Shown piece after piece: positions 21,401-29,610 of a DNA stretch of 64,000 nt; the first letter of the stretch is position 1, and each line of letters begins with the position of its first letter. The DNA comes from Prorocentrum cordatum (taxonomy: Eukaryota; Sar; Dinophyceae; Prorocentrales; Prorocentraceae), in the NCBI GenBank assembly GCA_963575745.1, contig CAUYUJ010016715.1, positions 187,501 through 251,500 of the forward strand. Reading direction: 5' to 3'. The position numbers were made by a program, and so were the translations under genes. The notes beneath the pieces are model-generated. The model was not told the origin of the DNA, searched no databases, and worked only from the letters and a program-made list of their open reading frames with translations.

Positions 21401-22116
21401 CCCTCCCTTCTCCTCCTCGTCGTCCTCCTCCTCCTCGGCATCCACCTCCTCCACCATCCTCCTCGCCCTCCCATCTCCTCCTCCTCATCCTCATCGTCGC
21501 CCTGGGGACACTCTCCAATCGGCACCACCATCCTCATCCTCGGTCCTGGTCACCCTCCTCGTCCTCCCTCTCCCGATCGACCTGCCCCTGCTCCTTCTCC
21601 TCCACCTCGCTCCTTTCCCTCCCTCGTTCCATCGTGCCCAATCTCCTCCTGCAGGGTAATTCTATTATGTTTTGCGTATATTCATCATGCGGCTGATGCT
21701 GCTGCCATCCTCTCATGCTGCTGATCATGCTGCTGATGCTGATGCTCACCTTCCACCCCATTCATCATCTCAATCCTCTGTCGTGCCCTCCTCCACCAGG
21801 GTGAACAAGTGTAAGCCACTTTTGGCTACGTGGGTGCATCGTGCTTTGGATGTCGGCAATCACCTGCCTGCGCATGTCCGAACCTTGTTGTATATTGCTA
21901 ATGTTTCACGTTCTCTACTCACTGGCTCGCTCGCGATTTACGTCGGCCGCCGATCCACAGGTGCTCTCGGAGTCGCGCGCCATCCTGAACAAGCTCCAGG
22001 ACGCCATCATGGATGCCGACTTGAAATACAAGCCGACCTTGAAGATCTTGGTGGACGCCCAGCAGACCATGAAGCGGGCGAAGGGCATGGCGCTGACCGT
22101 GACTGGCGCTTTCTGA
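18479..22116 (+). CDS. Charged helical protein in many exons (transposon-associated family)
   Basis: Exon-like blocks, all plus strand: 18479-18710 (IRAIFDHAEMTKLYGCFGTS ... KLLGAWLKD), 18961-19125 (ESTFWEAAVTIGFSEKVKQT, then MWKSKKQLEDKYGTEEAEEL), 19640-19815 (RKHPRNPKRKQWLDTEDAME), 20260-20432 (SSSEAGSEDEPLVAAKRTAA), 20780-20925 (VKAKAKTVGLIQQVLDFDKN), 21240-21360 (AFLPLLVKTVKENSSGAATK), 21961-22116 (ESRAILNKLQDAIMDADLKY, then a TGA). CT-rich spacers separate them. The order W-L-x-A-W-L, F-W-E-x-A, K-S-K-x-Q-L-x-x-K-Y-G, then a basic linker and a closing helix matches a family I remember as repeated in dinoflagellate genomes. Function unknown; by position it could be the accessory DNA-binding partner (TnpA-like) of the transposase, which is inference. 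Start and splice sites are estimates. Confidence 0.45.
19250..19410. repeat. Pyrimidine-rich intron-like spacer
   Basis: CTCCTCCTCCTC with CCCCTCC. Similar tracts occupy 18740-18850, 19870-20050, 20930-21110 and 21370-21640, each between exon-like blocks. Confidence 0.75.
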
Positions 22117-22574
22117 TTGCCCTCGCTTGCCACGCCTCTCTTTTTTTCTCGCCGCCGTGCCGCTCGATACGTGGCGCAGTTTTTGCGTCGACCCCTGGGG
22201 CATTCAGGAACCTCGGGCTGACAACCTGAAGAAACCGAACCATCTGGATTGGCCATCGAACGCCTCCCGTTTGAAACCAATATGGCATACCCGACCCAAC
22301 TTGTGGCACGAGAGGACATGCGTCCCTACCTTGTCGTTCGGCTGAGGCGTTGCGACCTCTGCACGCGTCTTTTTTTTTTGCTCAGGCTGGACCTCGGCTG
22401 GACCCTGGCAAACACGACGTTACCCCTAGCAACGTCACTCCTATGCCGCGCAATGTAAATTCGCAGAACCAATCAAGTCTGCAAGTTCCGCCTACGCGAA
22501 TCACTAACATTCTGTACTGCTCAGTCGCGCACACCGCGAACACTTGGAGGTCCGAAGCCATTGTTTGCCCGAGG

Positions 22575-25500
22575 ATGTCGCGGCGAGTTTCCAAACGCCG
22601 CCTCGATCCGCCCGCTCACCTGACCGATTCTTCTGATTCGGAATGCGGCGCGGACATCAGCGGCGATTCCGACCATGGCCGTGAGGCGCATGAGCGCAGC
22701 GCACTTTCGTCTCTCTCTTCGCTCCTACTCAAAGACTGGGCGTGGGGGCGGCTTTATGGCACCGAAGTGCATCGCTATTGTCTGGCAGCTTACCGTGACG
22801 GGATGTCGCACGTTCAGGAAATTTCGGACATCGCGTCGATGGGCGCATGGGGGGAGCGACCTCAGAACATTCACAGGGATATGACCAGGAAATACTTGAA
22901 AGACCTCACGATGCCCAAACCAGAGGTGTTTCCTGTCCATTGCTTGGACCCGAACAGCTTGAAAGTCACGGTGTCTAGCTGCCACTGCATGATGCCCCAC
23001 GACCTCTTCAGCAGTTTATATAAGCACCACAGGCTGGTGTTCGACGAAGTATTCGGCGTTGAGCGCATGGTTGAATTTTGGAAGGGCGCTGACAGGCTTA
23101 CACCTGGGAACGTAATGTCACGCTCGCCCAATCCCCAAAAACAATTGAGTCGCGTTAATTTCGTTACCCCCCCCCCCCCCAACAAGTGATACCAACCTAG
23201 CGGCTCGAGAAATGCAATTGGGAAGTCTGTACTTAGCTGGCCAATCGTTTGTTAGTTTCGTGCCTGTTGGTGGCCATCGTATGCCTGAATGGTATCCGTT
23301 TGTGTTTCAATTAGGTAGATGTGTTCAATCGTTTGTCTGGATTTTTCAATCGTTTGTCAATCGTTTGTCTGGATTTTTTTGCCTGGAAATTTTCAATTCT
23401 TTGTCAATCGGTTGCCTGTGATTTTTCAATCGTTTAGCGATTGGTTGCATGGATGTTTTAATCGTTTATCAATCGTTTGTCGGGAATTGTTCAATCGTTC
23501 GTCAATCGTTTGTCTGGAATTTTTCAATCGTTTGTCAATCGTTTGTCTGGAATTTTTCAATCGTTTATCAATCGTTTGTCTGGAATTTTTCAATCGTTTG
23601 TCAATCGTTTGTCTGGAATTTTTCAATCGTTTATAAATCGTTTGTCTGGAATTTTTCAATCGTTTGTCAATCGTTTGTCTGGAATTTTTCAATCGTTTGT
23701 CAATCGTTTGTCTGGAATTTTTCAATCGTTTGTCAAGCGTTTGTCTGGAATTGTTCAATCGATTGTCAATCGTTTGCTCGGGGCATCCTAATTGTTTGTC
23801 TACTACCTCCAGGGGCTGTCCAATAACGCAAGGTAATGCTTCCCCAGAAGGTCAGACCCACGTCTACACAAACATCCAGTATGGAAAATCCGAGATCATC
23901 AGAAGTGGTGCGTCCCCGTGAGGTTACACGGCGACGGAGGGGAGATATTATCGAACGAATCGATGATGGTGACAACATTGTCTGGATTACTTGCGCGGGG
24001 GTCTACCAAGGAACTCTCGTTGCTCGTGGGGGCCTGGCCGTACAGTGTCACAGCGAAACGCAATCATCACGCTGGGCACGACACGTGGCGCGATATCTGG
24101 CACGTCGTTCGCTGGAGTTTGAACTCTCTCGCATCAGGCCGCCATCCAGATAGAGATACACTCGGCTTTGCCTCGCCCGCGCGCCCCCGAGTTTGGGTAC
24201 AGCGTTCGAAACTGTACATATTTTTTTCGGAGGTATGGTCCGACAACACAGTCAGACGTCGACAATTTTCAAGGGGAAGTTTCGCCTGCCGAATGATGCC
24301 CGCGCGCGGCGGGGTGGCGTGCTGGAACGATGCGGAGTTTGCGCCTGGTTCTCCTCGCGCGATTTTAGCGGGGACGCCGTTGTGCAGCGCAGAAGAACCC
24401 TACCGTGGTTGGGTGTACGCCATCATGGGGGACCTAGAATTCTTTTCGAATCACCTGGGGACACCAAGTTCCAACGCACTGGATATGTGTTGGATTTGCG
24501 ACGGGAACCGAAGCACGAATCCATGGAATGATTTCGTGCAGGACCTGTGGGTTCATTTATCAAGAATGCCGATTCTCCTCTCCCCGCCCGCGCGACTTAC
24601 CAGACGCGCACCACCGCGCAACGAAACTATTGCCTGGGGCCGAAAAGGTTGCAAAAGTCGCGCGGGGGGGGGAACGGGGAACCGCGATCTTCTTTTTTGG
24701 GTCCCCGTAGGAGCGTACTCCGAATCATTGGATGGGTCGACCGCGTTCTGTGCCGTACGCTTTCGACCGCCCGATTTTTACGGCGTGGGGCGTGCGCCCG
24801 CAGATGATTTCCATCGACGCGATGCACACTATCGACGGGGGGGTGACATCACATATCTTGGGGAACTTATTTTTCGAGCTAGTATACGATGAATTGCCAG
24901 GGAGGCCAAAGGTTGCGGTCAGCACGCTTTGGGAGGAAATCAAAGAACTTTACAAAGATCTGGGCACGACTGGACATAGGCTTTCATTCCAGAGTTGTCG
25001 CATCTCCGCCGTCCTGAGGGGGCTCTGGGCCATGGAATGCAATCCGTGTTTGGTTTGTTTCGAGAGTTGGGGGCGCGGGGTGGGGATGTATGATCGGACG
25101 CGTACTCTCTATTTCGAATTCGCTGTTTGCCCCGTGGAGTTCGATCCAGGGCGCGGACGCTTCGGTCTTAACTATTTTGTTGGTGACACAAAGGCTCCTC
25201 GGACGCAATTCCCGTGCATGACCACCAAAACAAAAATGGCAGCACAACGGGCATTGATACCCATTGCGGCGTCGCTGGCGTCATCACACAGCGACGGCAC
25301 GATGATCAAAAAAATGAGGGAGTCTTGCGTGTCCAGCCTGAGCAAGTTTTATAGCGTCACAGAGGACGCAGGGATGTACCTTACGAGTCGCGAACATCAG
25401 GAGGCCCTAAAATCTGCAGAGAATACCCTTGTCTACTACGGGGCACTGGCATCAGATGCCAAAAACAAGAAGCTGCTCAGATGGAGCATCGTTAACAAAC

Positions 25501-25679
25501 ACCACCATTTTTACCATATAGCGCAAGCAACGCGATTTATCAATTGCAGATGGCTCTGGTGTTATCAATCAGAAGACTTTATGAGACATATTGGCAAGGT
25601 CGCGACTTGTGTGATGATGGGGTCTTCCATTTTGGATTTGTCCCAAAAGCTGTGCGAGCGCTGGAGGATCGGGTACTAG
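22575..25679 (+). CDS. CACTA/Tnp2-like transposase of the giant element
   Basis: Read in order on the plus strand. N-terminal part 22575 to about 23130 (MSRRVSKRRLDPPAHLTDSS ... WGRLYGTEVHRYCLAAYRDG ... VTVSSCHCMMPHDLFSSLYK). A spacer filled by a minisatellite follows (23320-23780). Then 23910-24150 (RLHGDGGEILSNESMM ... SLNSLASGRHPDRD), 24400-24535 (WVYAIMGDLEFFSNHLGTPS, CWICDGNRSTNPWNDF), a frame change, and 24732-25679 (SIDAMHTIDGGVTSHILGNL ... HHFYHIAQATRF ... WCYQSEDFMRHIGKV) to a TAG. The succession HGDG, GDLE, C-x-x-C and D-x-MH-x-x-D-x-G parallels Tnp2-type DDE transposases and a repeated dinoflagellate family. Asp in HGDG, Asp/Glu in GDLE and Asp in DAMH could be catalytic; that is inference. 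At least one frame break near 24540-24730, so this copy may be inactive unless spliced. Confidence 0.6.
23320..23780 (+). repeat. 33-bp minisatellite TTTGTCTGGAATTTTTCAAT
   Basis: About twelve head-to-tail units of TTTGTCTGGAATTTTTCAAT plus CGTTTGTCAATCG. The frames stay open across it on both strands. It lies inside the transposase gene between the N-terminal block and the HGDG block, where an intron is expected. Confidence 0.9.
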
Positions 25680-26309
25680 CTACAAAGCTTCGCGCGTCCG
25701 CGTGCCCCTGGTAAATTCACTCTTGCACATAAAATCATAGAGAAAAATAACAAAGAAAACGCAACGACGGCTTGGTGGTCCCATTTGGGGATCGGCGGAC
25801 TTTGACATGACTCGTCATTTTGACTAGTGTTGCTTGTCTCGGCGGTCTGCCGAGAGAAGCAGTTCAGCGGTGCGGAGACGCCGCGCGGCAAAGCGAAACA
25901 TGTGCAATCCTCGTTGTCATCTTTCTTCGTCCTTCTTCTGAATCCTCTCCCTCCTTCGCCTTCCGACCCAGTTCGCCCCTTCCGCTCACCCCTCGCCTGG
26001 CGGGGAGTTCAGTGAGGAGCCCTTGATGGGGGGAAGGAGGAGGAACAGGAATAGAGAATAGGTGAAAGAGAAACATAGGGGAAGAGGGAGAGGAGGAGAA
26101 AGAGGGATGAGGACACAGAGGAGGGAGACGGGAGGATGACAAGGAGGAGGAGGAGGAGGAGGAGGAGGAGGAGCGCACACGAGGCCGCTGAGTACGTTTT
26201 TATAGCGTAAAATAACAATGCGTATCGTTGTAATGGCTTCACGAATCCATATCTATCTTCAGAGAAAACGCCTCTGCAGAATCTGGCGTTTGTCAATCGT
26301 TTGATCGAA
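25680..26309. other. Spacer between transposase and right subterminal array
   Basis: No gene seen. Holds a TTCCCT-rich stretch (25920-25985), a GGAGAGGAGG purine tract with (AGG)n to about 26172, and one short CGTTTGTCAATCGTTTG copy at 26286-26302. Confidence 0.5.
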
Positions 26310-26472
26310 AGTGCGCCCCATCTCTGATTCAACCGCGACCCATTTTCGAACGGCCGCCGCGACCCATTTTGCTGAACGCCGCGACCCATTTTTGGATGCT
26401 CTTGAGGAGCCCGTGGAGCCCCATTTTTGGTGCGAGGCCGGTTGGGACCCATTTTTGAAGCTCATTTCAAGA
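26310..26472. repeat. Right subterminal repeat array (ACCCATTTTT family)
   Basis: Six copies of the same unit (GACCCATTTTC, GACCCATTTTG, GACCCATTTTTG and similar). Copies in the inner part are close to 24-28 bases apart, with GCCGCGACCCATTTT repeated. Mirrors the left array. Confidence 0.7.
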
Positions 26473-26505
26473 GGACCCATTTTTTTGGAGCTCGGAGCAT
26501 CTGGG
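26473..26505 (-). repeat. Right terminal inverted repeat
   Basis: The inverse of 7355-7387. Outside it, reading on the minus strand, the RT frame ends in His-Val-Asp-Asn, and the Asn codon is completed by either copy of the AA duplication. Confidence 0.85.
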
Positions 26506-26507
26506 TT

Positions 26508-27060
26508 GTCGACGTGCACCGAGAACGCGGGAACAGGGGGCGACCTGGAGCGAAAGCGCGCGGGCCCGCCGCCGAGCACGCGGCGCCCTCAATGATCGAC
26601 TGGCAGAAGTCTCGAGAGCCCAGCTGAGGCCCATGCAGAGCACATCCATGACGAAGTACAGGACGGCGTCGACGTCGACGGGGAGCTCCTCCTCGGCGTC
26701 CTCGTCGCAGCAGGCGGCGACGCCCCACTCGCGGGCTGCGAAGCCAAACTCCGCGCCGAACCGCCGCCCGAGCCGCTCGGCGCGGCACTGGTAGAAGCCC
26801 TGGCACAGGTCCAGGCTGGCGACGTGGATGTCCGCGGCCCGCGGGTCGCAATCGGCAACCTCGAAGGCGGTGTCGCTGAGGTCGAGGTCGCGGAGGGCAC
26901 CTGGACCCCCGGGCTGCGCGCGGGGGGGCTCCTGCATGAGCTGGTTGGCCTCGCGGGCGTGGGCGATCATGCGCTGCGAGCCGTCCTTCTTGGCACGGAA
27001 GGACAGCGAGATGCGGGCGCGGATGGAGGTCCGCAGTCCGCCTAGCCCGCGCGCCAGCAG
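26508..27060 (-). pseudogene. First half of the DIRS-like reverse transcriptase
   Basis: Reading on the minus strand: FRAKKDGSQRMIAHAREANQ (finger motif, 26940-27010), DIHVASLDLCQGFYQCR (motif A with the first catalytic Asp, about 26790-26830), LCMGLSWALE (motif B, about 26620-26650), then after two frame changes PAFSVHVDN (motif C, ending at 26508). The protein stops at VDN, where the right terminal inverted repeat of the 19-kb element begins. The rest of the RT is at 7017-7354. Motif C with V-D-N rather than D-D is usual for DIRS-type RT. Confidence 0.75.
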
Positions 27061-27771
27061 GACTTCAGCAGCGCGAAGAAGGCCGAGCGCGAGGCGCGGA
27101 GCGCCGGGTCCCAGTACGGCTTCGCGGGGGTGATCAGGCCGTCCTGGGCGCGCGCCTCCACCTCCGCGGCGGCGCGCTCAAGGCGCCGCTCGGACTCCAG
27201 GTGCTGCGCGAGGGCGAAGCCCGTCAGCGCCGACTCCAGCGGCTCGGGATTGGTTGGGCGCTTCGAGATCTTCGAGCGGCCGGCGTCGAAGACCCCGAGG
27301 CCCTGCGGCTCTGCATCATACATGTCGTTGGTCTTGAGAAGTCCAAACAAGGCTTCCTTCGGGGGGGCCAGGCGCTGTGCCCCGCCGCGAAATTCCCCTC
27401 CCAACTCGGGTGATCACCGAGGCCTGCGGCACGTTGGGGACGCGCCAGGGAGGGTCGACAATTGCCAAAGGCGACTGGGCGGAAGCCGATGCCAGACCAT
27501 TCAGCGCCACGATCGACCCCACCACGCCAGCATGCCGCGACCTGCGGCGAGAGGCAGCGCGAACCGCTGCTCGATGCTGGCGACGGTCATAATGGTCAAG
27601 ACCGGGGCAGGGGAGCGGGAAGATGTCAGCGTGTGAGGAGGTGACGGGCCCAACCTGCCGAAGAGGATGCACGCGATGTGAATTCTGGCAGTGAGGAACG
27701 GGGGACGCTGGGGCGGACTGGGCGGCCATGCCGATCGGCTCGCGGCGGGCGTCCCCCGGCAGCGTCGTCAT
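27042..27771 (-). pseudogene. Pre-RT region of the DIRS-like element
   Basis: Two overlapping minus-strand frames. The first includes DIFPLPCPGLDHYDRRQHRA, then VGSIVALNGLASASAQS. The second has PPKEALFGLLKTNDMYD, then LFALLKSCWRAG preceded by PYWDPALRASRSAF. The pattern of F-P-L-P, S-L-N-x-L and Y-W-D-P-x-L before the RT fingers is that of dinoflagellate DIRS-like polyproteins. A frameshift lies near 27400. Function of this region is not known. Confidence 0.55.
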
Positions 27772-28743
27772 GATTCCGCGGGCCCCGACCCCTTGCTCTT
27801 AGGGCCGGCGGCCCGCTTGCGCTCGGCCTCCTTCTCCTCCCGAAGCAGGCGGCCATGCTTCGCGATGGTCGCTTGGTCCTTCTGACGGTCCGCAAACCAC
27901 TGCGAGAAGACCGCCGTCGTGGCCGCGCCGCCCTCGTCGGTGGACGCGCCCATCAAGACGTCGAGGCCCGTAAAGTCGGGCACCTTGGCGTTGCGGCGCA
28001 CCGCGGCCTCCATCTGGACGAGGCGGTGGAACAAGAGCTCGGTGCTGGCCAACATCGAGACGTCCAGTTGATCGAACTGCACCTGCCAACGAAGCGCCTC
28101 GGACAGGAAAAAATGCTCGCGGGCGGCGGCGCCGTTCACGTTGACGCCCGACTTCCGCGCCCACTCGTGGTGGTGGGTCGTGAGAGACTGACCCTGGGCG
28201 CGGAGGCGCTGCGAGAATTCGACCGCCACGCGGGGCCCAGAGAACGGGAAGTGCTCTATCTTCGAATTCTCGAAGCACGTGAGTCCTCCTCCGAGATAGA
28301 GGGCACGCCCCGCCGATCACGCCGAAACCCGGTCACGCGCGGGACGCGGCCGAAGGCGGTGACCATCTCCAGGCGCCAGGCCTCCTCGCGACCGACCTCG
28401 ACCGCCTCGGCGTGAACCCAAAGTCGATCCACCAGAGCGAGACCGCTGCCATCGCGCGGCGCACAGCGGCGGGGTCTCCACCGCACACTTGGCCGCCGGC
28501 GACGGACGGCACCTGGAAGGCGCTGAGGGCGCCCAGGCAGCGGTCCAGGGCCAGCTCCAGGCCGGGCGCGTCGCCCACGCAGCGGGCCGCCTTGCCCACG
28601 GGGACGCTGCCAACCTCGCAGTGGCAGCGGCAATCGGGCGACGGGATATCGAAGGCGCGGGCGTAGTGTGAGGCCCAAGTCGAGAGGAGGCTTGCGGCGC
28701 CCCAGCCCCCGAAGTCCACCCGCGAGTGGACTTGAACCCACAT
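27768..28743 (-). pseudogene. Gag-like region of the DIRS-like element
   Basis: Intact downstream frame 27768-28229 (153 codons): EWARKSGVNVNGAAAREHFF, then ALRWQVQFDQLDVSMLASTE, then EEKEAERKRAAGPKSKGSG. This F-D-Q-L-x-V-S-x-L-A helix is the conserved part of the structural protein in this element type. Upstream, 28333-28743 in another frame includes DIPSPDCRCHCEVGSVPVGK with a C-x-C-x-C cluster. The two parts are out of phase, so one frameshift is present near 28250. The element's 5' end was not resolved; a tandem repeat begins at about 28849. Confidence 0.55.
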
Positions 28744-28848
28744 GACTACAGCGGAAACCTGTCGCTTCCGATGCCTCCCCGTTCGGAAACCCTCCCCGAA
28801 CCGAACTCGATCTTGTACCCAGACCCCCGACGTCGTGACTTTTCCACA

Positions 28849-29104
28849 ACGTCGACCCCCAGAAATCTCGGCCCACTCCCCGGGGCCGGTTTCTCATCCC
28901 GGGTTGCTTCTGGACGGCCCCGAGGCCCAGCGAGGGCCCCCGGAAGCCGGACATAGCGAAAGACCTCCCGTCGTGCAACGTCGACCACCAGAGGTCCAGG
29001 CCCACTCCCCGGAACCGGTTTCTCACCCTGGACTGTTTCCTGACGGCCCCGAGGCCCGGCGAGGGCCCCCAGAGGCCGAACATAGCGCAAGACCTCCCGT
29101 CGTG
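28849..29104. repeat. Tandem pair of about 120-140 bp units (third copy at 31739-31840)
   Basis: Each unit runs AACGTCGACC, CGGCCCACTCCCCGG, CGGTTTCTCA, GACGGCCCCGAGGCCC, GCGAGGGCCCCC. The third copy at 31739-31840 carries the same landmarks with more changes. The unit ends with AGACCTCCCGTCGTGC. Confidence 0.75.
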
Positions 29105-29154
29105 CTTTGTTCGCCACGCGAAGGGGGCACCTCGGCTCAGCTGGGATCGGGGGC

Positions 29155-29335
29155 GGCCACGAGGGGGGCGTCCAAGAGGAGGGGCCGCAACCCACGGCCG
29201 GCGGCACGTGCGCGGCCCAGGGCGGGGGGCCTGGAACGCAGTGAAATCACAAGAGGCGCCATGAAATCCCAGGAAATCTGGAGAGTAAGTATCCTGGCCC
29301 ACGCCAGGATACCCACCACCGCCCTGGTCCTGACC
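29155..29335. repeat. About 165-bp module, duplicated at 31360-31525
   Basis: Shared landmarks: GGGGGCGTCCAAGA, GGCACGTGCGCGGCCCAGGG, AAGAGGCGCCATGAA, GGCCCACGCCA. The second copy at 31360-31525 has the GGGCGTCCAAGA start doubled. Both carry an ATG in GGCGCCATGAA, but no conserved frame follows. Confidence 0.7.
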
Positions 29336-29547
29336 GCCCTCCTGGCCGCCCCCGAAGTGAACGACACCGAGGCTCCTTCTCTCCGCAGCGCGGCCTCCTC
29401 CGCTCAGTGCCGGAGTGCGCGCCGTACTCTCAGGGTAGGGCAGGCGCGCGCCGCCTGCCCGGGGGCCCGGCAGCTAGCCCGCCCCCGCGCCACCAGCTTC
29501 GGGCCGCCGGGGCAAAGAGCCCCCGCCGGGGGCCGCCAAAGATTCGG

Positions 29548-29610
29548 GAGGGAGAGGAGGAGGAGGAGGAGGAGGAGGAGGAGGAGGAGGAGGAGGAGGA
29601 GGAGGAGGCC
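29548..29610. repeat. (GGA)n microsatellite
   Basis: Pure GGA repeat of about 60 bases. Further trinucleotide tracts are at 30278-30320 (CTC)n, 31020-31250 (CCT)n with interruptions, and 32365-32440 (GGA)n. Confidence 0.9.

Larger units (their letters stand above)
7355..26505 (+). mobile_element. Giant TIR element (19,151 bp), CACTA-like, with cargo genes
   Basis: Bounded by CCCAGATGCTCC at 7355-7366 and its exact inverse at 26494-26505. The match extends imperfectly to 33 bp (26 identical). Flanks show a 2-bp AA duplication (7353-7354 and 26506-26507 on the plus strand as TT), or 3-bp AAC if the end is drawn one base inward. Both ends carry subterminal arrays of ACCCATTTTT-like units. A second repeat, TTTGTCTGGAATTT with CAATCGTTTG, occurs at 7.55, 10.95, 16.9, 23.4 and 26.29 kb, all inside these borders; I found no copy elsewhere in the window. 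Plus-strand genes include a Tnp2-like transposase near the right end. TIR, short target duplication, subterminal repeats and transposase together resemble the CACTA/EnSpm plan; the size and the extra genes are unusual. Nested insertions inside cannot be excluded. Confidence 0.75.
3890..28743 (-). mobile_element. DIRS-like tyrosine-recombinase retroelement, split by a 19-kb insertion
   Basis: One degenerate retroelement on the minus strand, read from 28743 down to 26506, interrupted by the block 7355-26505, then resumed from 7354 down to about 3890. The order is gag-like region, pre-RT region, RT first half, (insertion), RT second half, RNase H, methyltransferase-like domain, tyrosine recombinase. 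That is the order of DIRS-type retroelements carrying a methyltransferase, as I know them from dinoflagellate genomes. Without the insertion the element is about 5.7 kb. Several frameshifts and lost catalytic residues show that this copy is dead. Terminal repeats of the element were not identified. Confidence 0.75.

Noticed and set aside
23449-23826. ORFs of 105-125 codons with repeated FVWNFSIVCQS
   Set aside because: Translation of the 33-bp minisatellite; all frames are open on both strands.
7355-26505. The 19-kb block as a spliced intron of the RT gene
   Set aside because: Using GA, GC or GT donors and AG acceptors near the ends leaves 14-17 extra bases and breaks the frame, whereas exact removal at the TIRs with one duplication copy restores it.
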